Below are positions 16,260 to 25,313 of a stretch of DNA of 64,000 nt, piece after piece. The position numbers were made by a program, and so were the translations under genes. Every line of letters begins with the position of its first letter. Position 1 is the first letter of the stretch. This DNA comes from Pseudoduganella sp. Its GTDB lineage: Bacteria; Pseudomonadota; Gammaproteobacteria; Burkholderiales; Burkholderiaceae_D. The stretch lies in contig JAJTCO010000010.1 in assembly GCA_021323265.1 (NCBI GenBank), positions 16,646-80,645 of the forward strand. The letters run 5' to 3'. A model generated the notes under the pieces. The model did not search any database and was not told where the DNA came from. It saw only the letters and a list, made by a program, of their open reading frames with translations.

Positions 16260-18422
16260 TTACTCGGCGCCCATTTCCTTCATCAGGTTGTGCGCCTTGT
16301 CGATGTGCTTCATGTTCCACAGCATGTAGCGCAGGTCGACCTGGATGTCGCGCGTCTTGGCCTGGTTGAAGTCCCAGTCCGAAATGATGGAGTCCAGGGT
16401 GCCGTCGAAGGCCAGCCCTACCAGCTCGGCCTTGGAGTTCAGCGCGGCGGAACCGGAGTTGCCGCCCGTGATGTCGAGCGTCGCCAGGAAGTTCACCGGG
16501 ACCGACTTCAGCTTCGCATCGGCGTACTTGCCGAATTCCTTCTTGTTGATGGCGTCCAGCTGCGCTTGCGGTGCCTTGAACTCGCCTTCGCCCGTGGCCT
16601 TGGCTTTCACGCCGGCCAGCGTGGTGAACGCGCTCCAGCCCGTGGTGCCGTCGGCGCCTTCCGCGCGGCCGGCGATCTTGCCGAAGGTCACGCGCAGGGT
16701 GCCGTTCGCATCCGGGTACACCGCCTTGCCCTTGGAGTTCATGAAGGCGATCTTGGCCTTCATGTAGCTGGCGTAGGCTTGCTGGATCTTGCCGGCCAGC
16801 TCTTCGTTCTGGGCTTCGCGCTTCAGGCCGTCTTCGTACAGGGCCACGGCGGCCTTGATGAAGGCGTCGTCGCTGGCCTTGAAGTCTTCCGGCTTCTTGC
16901 CGATCCAGGAGGCGCGGAACTCGCCGTCTTCCATCTTGGAACCGGCGTACAGCTTGTCCAGCGCGGCCGACAGTTCGGCTTCGCTCATGCCGGCCTTGAT
17001 GCCCAGCACGCTGTCGAACACGGCATTGTGCTCGGCGGCAGCTTGCGCGTTGTACTGCTTCAGGTTGTTCAGCGCCACGGCCTTGTCGACCTTGGCGACG
17101 TAGGTCTTGTTGGCGCCCTTGATGGCCTGCTCGATGCGCTTGATGTCGCGTTCCTGGTAGCCGGCCTTCCGTTCGGCGTTCGGCTTGGTGCTTTCGTTGG
17201 CCAGGCGGTACATGGCGCGCGCCAGGCCCAGCATGGTTGGCGAGGAACGGTCGTAGTGGAAGTCGCGCTTGTTCTCGGCGTCGCGCTGGGCGATCAGCTT
17301 TTCCACCGCTTCCAGGTCGGCGCCGAAGGCGGCCTTGCGCTTGGCATCGCCATTCACCCACGCCTTCAGGGCGGCGTGCTCGGCCGTCTTGCGCTCGAGC
17401 ACATCGCTGCCTTCGTAGCTGTTCAGCATGCCCTTGCGGTTCTTGTAGTAGTTGTTGATGTTGGCGACGCGGCCGGCCACCTTCAGGGCCGCATCGCGGT
17501 CGCCCTTGGTTTCGCGGTCGATGATGGCCAGGGTCTCGTTGGAGTTCTGGATGAAGGCCGGGTATTCGAAGCCGAAGGTGTTGGCCACTTCCGATGGCAG
17601 GCGGTGGCGGTTGGTACGGCCTGGGTAGCCCAGCACCATCACGAAGTCGCCTTCCTTCACGCCTTCCTTGGCCAGCTTCAGGTAGGACTTCGACTCGTAA
17701 GGCACGTTGTCCTTGTGGTAGTCGGCAGCCTTGCCGTCTTTGCTCACGTAGGCGCGGTAGAAGCCGTAGTCGCCGGTGTGGCGCGGCCACATCCAGTTGT
17801 CGGTGTCGCCGCCGAACTTGCCTACGCCTTCGGCCGGGGCGTGCACCAGGCGCACGTCGCGGATTTCCAGCTGCTTGATCTGGTAGAACTCCAGGCCGCC
17901 GTAGAAGGAGGACACGGTGCAGCGGTGGCCTTCGTCCGTCTCGCACGCGGCTACCAGGGCTTTCTGGTTCTTCTCGATCGCGTCCACGCGCGCCTTGCCT
18001 TGCAGCTTGGCCACGTCAGCGGTGATGACCTTGTCGCTGACGTTGACCACTTCCTTGGTCACGTACACGCGGCTGCCCGGCGAGGCCGGCAGCTCTTCGC
18101 CCAGGGTGTGCGCCACGAAACCGTTGGCCAGCAGATCGCGCTCCTTGGTGGAGTTGACGGCGATGCTGTTGTAGACGCAGTGGTGGTTGGTCACGACCAG
18201 GCCCTGCGGCGACACAAACGACGCGGAGCAGCCGCCCAGGCTGACGATGGCGTTCATCGGGAAGGAGGTCAGCTGGGTCAGCGAAGCTGGGTCGAGCTTC
18301 AGGCCGGCGGCTTTCAGTTGCTTGGCTACTTGTGGCAGCTGTTGCGGCATCCACATGCCTTCGTCTGCGAAGGCGGCGGAGGTGGTGCTCAGGACGGCGA
18401 GCGCGAGGAGAGATTTTTTCAT
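16260..18422 (-). CDS. S46 family dipeptidyl-peptidase (DPP7-like)
   Basis: A 720-residue exported serine peptidase that removes dipeptides from peptide N-termini. A signal peptide spans about residues 1-19. The chymotrypsin-like triad is His81 (TNHHC), Asp218 (PRHTGD) and Ser656 (GGNSGS); the helical insert typical of S46 lies between. Residue 674, which lines the S1 pocket, is Gly in FDGT as in DPP7, whereas DPP11 has Arg there for acidic residues; a preference for hydrophobic P1 is therefore expected. Length matches the family. Confidence 0.93.
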   Translation of the reverse strand: MKKSLLALAVLSTTSAAFADEGMWMPQQLPQVAKQLKAAGLKLDPASLTQLTSFPMNAIVSLGGCSASFVSPQGLVVTNHHCVYNSIAVNSTKERDLLANGFVAHTLGEELPASPGSRVYVTKEVVNVSDKVITADVAKLQGKARVDAIEKNQKALVAACETDEGHRCTVSSFYGGLEFYQIKQLEIRDVRLVHAPAEGVGKFGGDTDNWMWPRHTGDYGFYRAYVSKDGKAADYHKDNVPYESKSYLKLAKEGVKEGDFVMVLGYPGRTNRHRLPSEVANTFGFEYPAFIQNSNETLAIIDRETKGDRDAALKVAGRVANINNYYKNRKGMLNSYEGSDVLERKTAEHAALKAWVNGDAKRKAAFGADLEAVEKLIAQRDAENKRDFHYDRSSPTMLGLARAMYRLANESTKPNAERKAGYQERDIKRIEQAIKGANKTYVAKVDKAVALNNLKQYNAQAAAEHNAVFDSVLGIKAGMSEAELSAALDKLYAGSKMEDGEFRASWIGKKPEDFKASDDAFIKAAVALYEDGLKREAQNEELAGKIQQAYASYMKAKIAFMNSKGKAVYPDANGTLRVTFGKIAGRAEGADGTTGWSAFTTLAGVKAKATGEGEFKAPQAQLDAINKKEFGKYADAKLKSVPVNFLATLDITGGNSGSAALNSKAELVGLAFDGTLDSIISDWDFNQAKTRDIQVDLRYMLWNMKHIDKAHNLMKEMGAE

Positions 18423-18478
18423 GTGTCTTGGATGGGTTGATGTGGTGGCCCGCCGGGCTTGGGCGGCAGGCGCCCTAG

Positions 18479-18507
18479 AGTATCGGCATGCCGCGGGCTG
18501 CCGTCAA
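18479..18507 (-). promoter_or_regulatory. Candidate sigma-70 promoter of the S46 peptidase gene
   Basis: Read on the minus strand, TTGACG (18502-18507) is followed after exactly 17 bases by GATACT (18479-18484). This gives five of six and four of six consensus matches, and a leader of about 50 bases before the ATG at 18422. Confidence 0.5.
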
Positions 18508-18608
18508 CTCTAAAAATATGGCTTAGAACTGAAGAAAATTTGCCAACAAGAGTGAAGGCGGGATTTGCTGCGGCGCAGCAAGTGTTGCTGGCGGCGTAAG
18601 GAAGCGAT

Positions 18609-18635
18609 AAAAAAAGCCAACGCCGCAGCGTTGGC
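18609..18635 (-). terminator. Rho-independent terminator after the GlsB-like gene
   Basis: On the minus strand an 8-bp stem (GCCAACGC with its complement) around a four-base loop is followed by seven T residues. It lies 22 bases past the stop of the small membrane protein gene. Confidence 0.85.
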
Positions 18636-18656
18636 CTGTGAGGAACCGGAAGGCGT

Positions 18657-18926
18657 TTATCTGACGCGGCCGCGGAACACCAGGTTGACGATGGCCAACA
18701 GGATCACGGCGCCCAGGAACGACACGCCCAGCGACAGGACGCTGAAATCGTCCGTATTGATGGTGCCGGCGCCAAACAGCGGCGACAGCAGCCATCCGCC
18801 CAGCAGTGCGCCGACGATGCCCACCACCACGTTGAGGAGCACGCCTTGTTGCGCGTCCGTTTTCATCACCAGGCTGGCCAGCCAGCCCAGGATACCGCCT
18901 ATAACAATCCAGATAATGAAGTTCAT
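18657..18926 (-). CDS. GlsB/YeaQ/YmgE family stress-response membrane protein
   Basis: An 89-residue inner-membrane protein with about three hydrophobic helices and the Gly-rich pattern of transglycosylase-associated (Tag) proteins: WIVIGGILGWLAS, VVVGIVGALLGGWL and a C-terminal FLGAVILLAIVNL. Members are induced by acid, osmotic or general stress; no molecular role is established. The ATG at 18926 has a run of G (GGGGGG) as Shine-Dalgarno; a GTG two codons earlier is less likely. A clear terminator follows. The next gene, also stress-type, is divergent. Confidence 0.85.
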   Translation of the reverse strand: MNFIIWIVIGGILGWLASLVMKTDAQQGVLLNVVVGIVGALLGGWLLSPLFGAGTINTDDFSVLSLGVSFLGAVILLAIVNLVFRGRVR

Positions 18927-19056
18927 ATTCACCCCCCTTTATTGAGCGCCCCCAGTGTAGGCCAGGCGCGCAGGCCTGCTCGGTGCGCGAACGTACAGAT
19001 ATGCACGGCGCGCGGGCCTATCGTGTGCGGGACTCAAGCGAGAAAGGGGTATTCCC

Positions 19057-20121
19057 ATGAACACTGCAGACAAGCAATCCCGCATGGTGACCGGCCTGTT
19101 CCGTGACCGCAACAGCGCCGAGCGCGCCTGGCGGCACGCCACGTCGCGCGGCTATGGCAAAGACGATATCAACGTCGTCATGAGCGACGATACGCGCCAG
19201 CGCTACTTCAACGGCGCGGTGGAAACCGAGCTGGGCTCGAAAGCCGGGGAGGGCGCCGGCATCGGCGCCGGCGTCGGCGGTGCGATTGGCGCCGCGCTGG
19301 CGGCGGTGGCCGCGATGGGCACGACCCTGGTGCTGCCGGGCTTGGGCGTGGTGGTGGCCGGTCCGCTGGCGGCCGCCCTGGCCGGGGCCGGCGCGGGCGG
19401 CGTGACCGGCGGCCTGGTGGGCGCGCTGATCGGCGCCGGCATGCCGGAAGAGCGCATCAAGCCGTATGAGGAAGGCATCCGCGGCGGCGGCATCCTGATG
19501 GGCGTGCACGCGCGCGACGAGGCCGATGCGGCGGAAATCGAGCGCGGCTGGAAAGAAAGCGAAGGCGAGCACGTGGTCGGGGTCGGCGTCGGCACCACCG
19601 GCGGCGCGCTGGCGGGGGCGGTGGCCGGCTCGCCGGCCGGCGTGCCGGGCATGGTGGCCGGTGCCGTGATTGGCGGCGTGGCCGGCGCCTTTGTCGGCAA
19701 AGGCACGGCGGAGATCGTCAACCCGCAGCCGGACGACGACCGCGATGAGCACAACCTGGCCACCGGCGTCGGGGCTGGCGGCGGCGCCGCGGCCGGCATG
19801 GCCGCCGGGGGCGCGATCGGCGCCCTGGCGGGCGGCATGGCGGGCCAGGGCATCGGCACCTTGCTCAACCCGAGCGAGGAGCGCGTCTACTGGCAGGACC
19901 ACTACCGCAACGAGTCCTACTTCAACCCGAACTTTGACTACGACGATTACGAGCCTGCCTACATGCTCGGCTACACGGCACGGCAGCGCTACCGCGGCAC
20001 GTGGGACGAGCTGCAGGAGCAGCTGGAGCGGGATTGGGAAACGGTGAAAGGCCGGTCGCGCATGGCATGGGAGCATGCCAAGGATGCCGTGCGCGCCGCC
20101 TACGAGCGGGAACTGCCCTAA
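19057..20121 (+). CDS. Glycine-zipper stress protein (general stress protein 17M-like N-terminus)
   Basis: A 354-residue protein. Residues 8-50 (VTGLFRDRNSAERAWRHATSRGY) resemble the YflT/GSP17M domain found in general stress proteins. Three long Gly/Ala-rich hydrophobic stretches (about 65-130, 180-210 and 230-265) look like glycine zippers that could insert in or pack against membranes. A charged, Tyr-rich C-terminus (YWQDHYRNESYF, DYDDYEPAYMLGY) ends it. A GAAAGGGG Shine-Dalgarno precedes the ATG. A partial second stress-like motif (GGGILMGVHARDEADA) follows the first zipper. Function unknown; a role in desiccation or osmotic stress is a guess from the family. Confidence 0.7.
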   Translation: MNTADKQSRMVTGLFRDRNSAERAWRHATSRGYGKDDINVVMSDDTRQRYFNGAVETELGSKAGEGAGIGAGVGGAIGAALAAVAAMGTTLVLPGLGVVVAGPLAAALAGAGAGGVTGGLVGALIGAGMPEERIKPYEEGIRGGGILMGVHARDEADAAEIERGWKESEGEHVVGVGVGTTGGALAGAVAGSPAGVPGMVAGAVIGGVAGAFVGKGTAEIVNPQPDDDRDEHNLATGVGAGGGAAAGMAAGGAIGALAGGMAGQGIGTLLNPSEERVYWQDHYRNESYFNPNFDYDDYEPAYMLGYTARQRYRGTWDELQEQLERDWETVKGRSRMAWEHAKDAVRAAYERELP

Positions 20122-20126
20122 CGGTT

Positions 20127-20173
20127 GAGCCCGTGTCCACCAAGGGGTCTGACCCCAAGGTGGACACGGGCTC
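20127..20173. repeat. GTGTCCACC-type palindromic repeat, copy 3
   Basis: Perfect 15-base arms GAGCCCGTGTCCACC (20127-20141) and complement (20159-20173) enclose AAGGGGTCTGACCCCAA. It fills the gap between convergent stop codons, six bases after one and six before the other. Confidence 0.92.
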
Positions 20174-20178
20174 GGGTG

Positions 20179-20745
20179 TTACTCGGCCTTGATGGCTTCG
20201 ACCTGGATCGCCAGCTTTACTTCCGGGGCGAAGGCGGGGGTGGCGTAGTTCAGGCCGAAATCGGTGCGCTTGAACTCGGCCGAGGCGTCGGCGCCGCAAA
20301 CCTCGCGCTTCATGCGCTGGTCCATGATGCACTTGAACTTGTTCACCTTCAGGTTGACCGGCTTGGTCACGCCCAGCATGGTCAGCTCGCCTTCCACTTC
20401 CACCAGCTGCTCGCCTTCGAACTTGAACTTCTTGCCCTTGTAGGTCACGGTCGGGAATTTCTCGACGTTGAACATGTCGGCGCCCTTGGCGTGGCTGTTC
20501 ATCTTGTCCAGGCCAAAGTTGACCGAGGCGGCGTCAATGGTGATTTCCATGCTGCCAGTCTTGGCGGCGCGGTCCATCTGGATCACGCCGGAAGTCTTGT
20601 CGAACTTGCCGCGCCAGAAGGAAATGCCTTTGTGGTCGGCTTCGAAGCTCGGGTAGGTGTGCGTCGGGTCGATGTTGTAGGTGGCGGCATGGGCGCCGAC
20701 CGCGGCGACAGCCAACAGGGCGGCAGTCAGGAACTTCAGTTTCAT
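20179..20745 (-). CDS. YceI family periplasmic protein (first copy)
   Basis: A 188-residue exported lipocalin-like protein. A signal peptide (residues 1-21, cut after AHA) precedes the YceI fold, with DPTHTYPSFEADHKG, the GKFDKTSG strand and TMLGVTKPVNLKV. YceI proteins bind polyprenyl chains such as isoprenoid quinones in the periplasm. The ATG at 20745 gives the signal peptide; a longer in-frame version overlaps the next gene. It is the last gene of a cytochrome b561-yceI-yceI unit transcribed leftward, with a 14-base gap to the upstream copy. Confidence 0.92.
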   Translation of the reverse strand: MKLKFLTAALLAVAAVGAHAATYNIDPTHTYPSFEADHKGISFWRGKFDKTSGVIQMDRAAKTGSMEITIDAASVNFGLDKMNSHAKGADMFNVEKFPTVTYKGKKFKFEGEQLVEVEGELTMLGVTKPVNLKVNKFKCIMDQRMKREVCGADASAEFKRTDFGLNYATPAFAPEVKLAIQVEAIKAE

Positions 20746-20759
20746 CTGTGGTCTCCGGG

Positions 20760-21305
20760 TTATTGAGCTACTACGTGGAACTTGATGGTCACCTCGTCGG
20801 CAACCATGCTGGTGTCTTTCCATTCGCCTTCGCCAATGTTGTAGGCCAGGCGCTTGATGGGCAGCGCACCTTCGAATACCTGCTTGCCACCGTCGGCCTT
20901 GACGGTGATGGGGAAGGTGACGTCGGCCACCTTGCCTTTGATGGTCAGCTTGCCGCTCACGTTCAGCTTGCCGGGACCGGTGCTCTTGATCGCGCTCGAG
21001 ACAAACGTGGCTTTCGGGAACTGGGCGGAATTGAACCAGTCCTTCTTGGCCACTTCGCGGTTCATTTCGGCGTCGCCCAGGTCCAGGCTGGCCGTCTCGA
21101 TTTCCACCGTGGCCTTGGACGTGTCCGGCGCGCCGGCGTTGTAGTCGATGACGATGTGGTGCTTCTTGAACTTCGATTCGATCGGCACGTTCATCTGCTT
21201 GAATACGGCCGAGACGCTGCTCTTGGCGGGATCGGCCTTCAGCACGGCGGCGCCGGCAGCGGCGGCCACGGCCAGCAGTGCGGCCAGCAATACGCTTTTC
21301 TTCAT
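20760..21305 (-). CDS. YceI family periplasmic protein (second copy)
   Basis: A 181-residue exported YceI-like protein, only distantly similar to its neighbour. A signal peptide covers about residues 1-19; the mature part has the two-part YceI pattern (KSSVSAVFKQMNVPIE, LDLGDAEMNREVAKKDWFNS, LTIKGKVADVTFPI). The W-F-N-S and FPKATF segments are family marks. It lies between cytochrome b561 and the other yceI, so all three probably work together on quinone-linked redox chemistry at the periplasmic face; this role is inferred from the E. coli yceJ-yceI pair. Confidence 0.9.
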   Translation of the reverse strand: MKKSVLLAALLAVAAAAGAAVLKADPAKSSVSAVFKQMNVPIESKFKKHHIVIDYNAGAPDTSKATVEIETASLDLGDAEMNREVAKKDWFNSAQFPKATFVSSAIKSTGPGKLNVSGKLTIKGKVADVTFPITVKADGGKQVFEGALPIKRLAYNIGEGEWKDTSMVADEVTIKFHVVAQ

Positions 21306-21321
21306 GGGGGGTGGCTCCAGG

Positions 21322-21846
21322 TTATGGCAGCATGCGCTTGAGCAGGCCGTCCTTGTCGATGAATTGGTGTTTCAGGGCCGCCAGCACGTGGCCGGCCACG
21401 ACGGCGGCCAGCAGCATGTTCAGCCAGTAATGTACGGGTTTCAGCGCTTCCTTGAGCGCCGGGCTCGCGTCGAACAGCGACGGAATCTGGAACAGGCCGA
21501 GGTAGACCACCGGCACCCCGGCGGCCGTGGTGTACAGGTAGCCGGACACGGGAACGGCGAACATCAGCAGGTACAGCAGCCAGTGGCCGGCTTCGGCAGC
21601 CTTGACCTGGCCCTGGCTCATGGATACGGGGAAGGCGGGCGGCCGTTGCGCCAGGCGCCACAGCAGGCGGGCGGCGGCCAGCGCGAGCACGGTGATGCCC
21701 AGCCATTTGTGCCAGGAATAGTATTTGAGCTTGGTGGGGGTCAGGCCGGGAATGTCGGTCATCACCAGGCCCAGCACGAACGCAGCCACGATCAGCAGGG
21801 CGGTCAGCCAGTGCAGGACGATGGCGGTGTTGGTATAGCGTTGCAT
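21322..21846 (-). CDS. Cytochrome b561
   Basis: A 174-residue four-helix inner-membrane dihaem cytochrome of the CybB/YceJ type. Candidate haem ligands His12, His46, His88, His139 and His153 lie in the expected helices (IVLHWLTALL, YSWHKWLG, AGHWLLYLL, HYWLNMLL). It moves electrons between ubiquinol and a periplasmic acceptor. It is first in a unit with two yceI genes, 16 bases upstream of the first. Confidence 0.92.
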   Translation of the reverse strand: MQRYTNTAIVLHWLTALLIVAAFVLGLVMTDIPGLTPTKLKYYSWHKWLGITVLALAAARLLWRLAQRPPAFPVSMSQGQVKAAEAGHWLLYLLMFAVPVSGYLYTTAAGVPVVYLGLFQIPSLFDASPALKEALKPVHYWLNMLLAAVVAGHVLAALKHQFIDKDGLLKRMLP

Positions 21847-21920
21847 GGCAGTCCCTGGTAAATAGTACGTGTTAGAACTAATATACCAGAGGGTAACGGA
21901 ACTTGCTTACGGCTTCCTTA

Positions 21921-21971
21921 AAACCCGGCAAGACGGGTCAGGCCCCTGGGCCCGACCCGGCTGTCGCGGGC

Positions 21972-21974
<3 letters not shown>
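21921..21974. repeat. Gene-end palindromic repeat, AACCCGG-type copy 2
   Basis: Begins AAACCCGGCAAGAC, has GGGTCAGGCCC and GGGCCCGACCC in the middle and ends GCGGGCTTA, whose TTA is the stop codon of purB read on the minus strand. Organisation matches 382-449 and 63478-63531. Confidence 0.75.
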
Positions 21975-23483
<1,509 letters not shown>

Positions 23484-23492
23484 TCAGCACCT

Positions 23493-24104
23493 ATGAAACT
23501 AATCGGTTCACTCGCCAGCCCGTACGTACGCAAGGTTCGCGTCGTCCTGGCGGAAAAAAAGCTCGACTACCAACTGGAACTGGAAAACGTCTGGGCCCCG
23601 GAAACCACCATCCAGAAACTGAACCCGCTGGGCAAGGTGCCTTGCCTGGTGATGGAGGACGGTTATGCGATGCAGGATTCGCGCGTCATCGTCGAGTACC
23701 TCGATTCCGTGTCGCCGGTATGCAAGCTGCTGCCGCCCAACGGCCGCGAGCGGGCCGACATCAAGTGCTGGGAGGCCCTGGCCGACGGCGTGCTCGATGC
23801 GGCCGTGCTGATGCGCCTGGAACGCAACCTGCGCCCGAAAGAGCAGCAGAGCGAGGAGTGGATCGCGCGCCAGCTGAAAAAGGTGGAGCTGGGCCTGGCG
23901 TCCATGGCCGAGCGCCTGGGCGACGACGCCTATTGCGCCAGCAACCATTACACCCTGGCCGACGTGGCCGTGGGCTGCTGCCTGGGCTGGCTGGGCTTCC
24001 GTTTCCCGGAAATCGACTGGCGCGGGCAACACCCGAACCTGGGCCGCTTGTTTGACAAGCTGTCCGAGCGCCCTTCCTTCAAAGACACCGTCCCGCAGGC
24101 CTGA
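23493..24104 (+). CDS. Glutathione S-transferase family protein (YibF-like)
   Basis: A 203-residue GST. The N-terminal thioredoxin-like domain reads LIGSLASPYVRKVRVVLAEK, followed by LGKVPCLVMEDG (cis-Pro) and DSRVIVEYLD (Asp-Ser glutathione contact). The helical domain with YTLADVAVGCCLGWL follows. It resembles E. coli YibF, whose physiological role is unknown. It is divergent from purB; a possible -10 TATACT lies at 23459-23464. The LacI gene of the sucrose locus starts 12 bases after its stop. Confidence 0.9.
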   Translation: MKLIGSLASPYVRKVRVVLAEKKLDYQLELENVWAPETTIQKLNPLGKVPCLVMEDGYAMQDSRVIVEYLDSVSPVCKLLPPNGRERADIKCWEALADGVLDAAVLMRLERNLRPKEQQSEEWIARQLKKVELGLASMAERLGDDAYCASNHYTLADVAVGCCLGWLGFRFPEIDWRGQHPNLGRLFDKLSERPSFKDTVPQA

Positions 24105-24116
24105 GCAGCGCCGCAC

Positions 24117-25142
24117 ATGGCAGCCAAGCCACCGTCCCAGGAACGCCTGCAGATGGCGGACATCGCCCGCCTGGCGGGCGTGTCCACGTCCACCGTGTCG
24201 CGTGCGCTGGCGGGCAGCAAGCTGGTCAACGAGGAAACGCGCACCCGCATCCTGGAGCTGGCGCGTTCGCTCAAGTACACCATCAATGTCGGCGCGCAGA
24301 ACCTGCGCCTGAAGCAGAACCGCTCGGTGGCCGTGGTGGTGCCGTCCGACGCCAAGGTGCACCAGAGCCTGTCCGATCCCTTCTTCCTGTCGATGATCGG
24401 CTCCCTGGCCGACGCGCTGACCGAGCAGGGGTTCGACATGCTGCTGTCGCGCGTGGATGCCGAGCAGCTGGGCGCCGCCGCCACGCCCTTCGACACGGGC
24501 CGCGCCATCGGCATCATCCTGATCGGCCAGTGGGGCCACCATGACCAGCTGAACGAAATGGCGGCGCGCCACGTGCCGCTGGTGGTGTGGGGCGCGCAAT
24601 TGCCGCAGCAGCTGTATTGCACCGTGGGTGGCGACAATGTCAGCGGCGGCAGGCTGGCCGCCGCGCACCTGCTGGCGGCCGGGCGCCGCCGCATTGCCTT
24701 CTTCGGCGACACGCGCTTGCCGGAAGTCGAGCAGCGTTACCGCGGCTATTGCGCCGCCTTGCAGGAAGCGGGCATCGCGCCCGATCCGGCGCTGTGCGTG
24801 GCCGCGTCCTTCCTGCCGCAGGGCGGGCGCGAAGCCGTGGCCGAACTGGCGCGGCGCGGCGTGCCCTACGACGCGGTGTTTGCCTGTTCCGACTTGCTGG
24901 GCATGACGACCATCAACGCCTTGCGCGACGCGGGGCGGCCGGTGCCGGACGCGGTGGCCGTGGTCGGCTATGACGACATCGAACTGTCTTCCTACTTCCA
25001 TCCCCCCCTGAGCACGGTGCGCCAGCCCGTGCAGGAGGCGGGGCGCGCCATGGTGGCGGCCCTGCTGGCGCAGACCGAGGGCCAGGCGGCCCGCTCGGTG
25101 CAACTCCCCACGACCCTGATCGAACGCGCCAGTTCACGCTGA
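24117..25142 (+). CDS. LacI family regulator of the sucrose locus (SuxR-like)
   Basis: A 341-residue repressor. The LacI helix-turn-helix occupies residues 13-60 (MADIARLAGVSTSTVSRALAGS); the rest is a periplasmic-binding-protein-like sugar domain with FFGDTRLPEVEQRYRGY and VVGYDDIELSSYF. It stands just upstream of a TonB receptor-amylosucrase-fructokinase-MFS operon, in the same order as suxR in Xanthomonas, so it very probably controls that operon. Two matching operators lie between it and the receptor gene. Sucrose or a derivative is the likely inducer (inference). Confidence 0.92.
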   Translation: MAAKPPSQERLQMADIARLAGVSTSTVSRALAGSKLVNEETRTRILELARSLKYTINVGAQNLRLKQNRSVAVVVPSDAKVHQSLSDPFFLSMIGSLADALTEQGFDMLLSRVDAEQLGAAATPFDTGRAIGIILIGQWGHHDQLNEMAARHVPLVVWGAQLPQQLYCTVGGDNVSGGRLAAAHLLAAGRRRIAFFGDTRLPEVEQRYRGYCAALQEAGIAPDPALCVAASFLPQGGREAVAELARRGVPYDAVFACSDLLGMTTINALRDAGRPVPDAVAVVGYDDIELSSYFHPPLSTVRQPVQEAGRAMVAALLAQTEGQAARSVQLPTTLIERASSR

Positions 25143-25143
25143 T

Positions 25144-25157
25144 TGCAACCGTTTGCA
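25144..25157. promoter_or_regulatory. LacI-type operator candidate O1
   Basis: TGCAACCGTTTGCA is a near-perfect palindrome of form TGCAAnCGnTTGCA, with the central CG typical of LacI-family operators. It overlaps the two bases following the regulator's stop codon region and precedes the TonB receptor gene by 156 bases. Confidence 0.65.
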
Positions 25158-25199
25158 TTTGGCGCAACACTAGCGTGCAGGCTTTTTGCAAATATTCTT

Positions 25200-25213
25200 T
25201 GCAATCGATTGCA
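25200..25213. promoter_or_regulatory. LacI-type operator candidate O2
   Basis: TGCAATCGATTGCA is a perfect palindrome with the same TGCAAnCGnTTGCA form as O1, 56 bases centre to centre from it. That spacing (between five and six helical turns) would allow one tetramer or two dimers to act together. Confidence 0.75.
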
Positions 25214-25313
25214 ATTTGCCAAAGGCTGATGAATAATGAGGCATCTGCAGAACGCACGCCACAGCAGAAACGGCCCCGAGGCCGATCAATAAGCCCCATC
25301 AACGGAGGAGACA

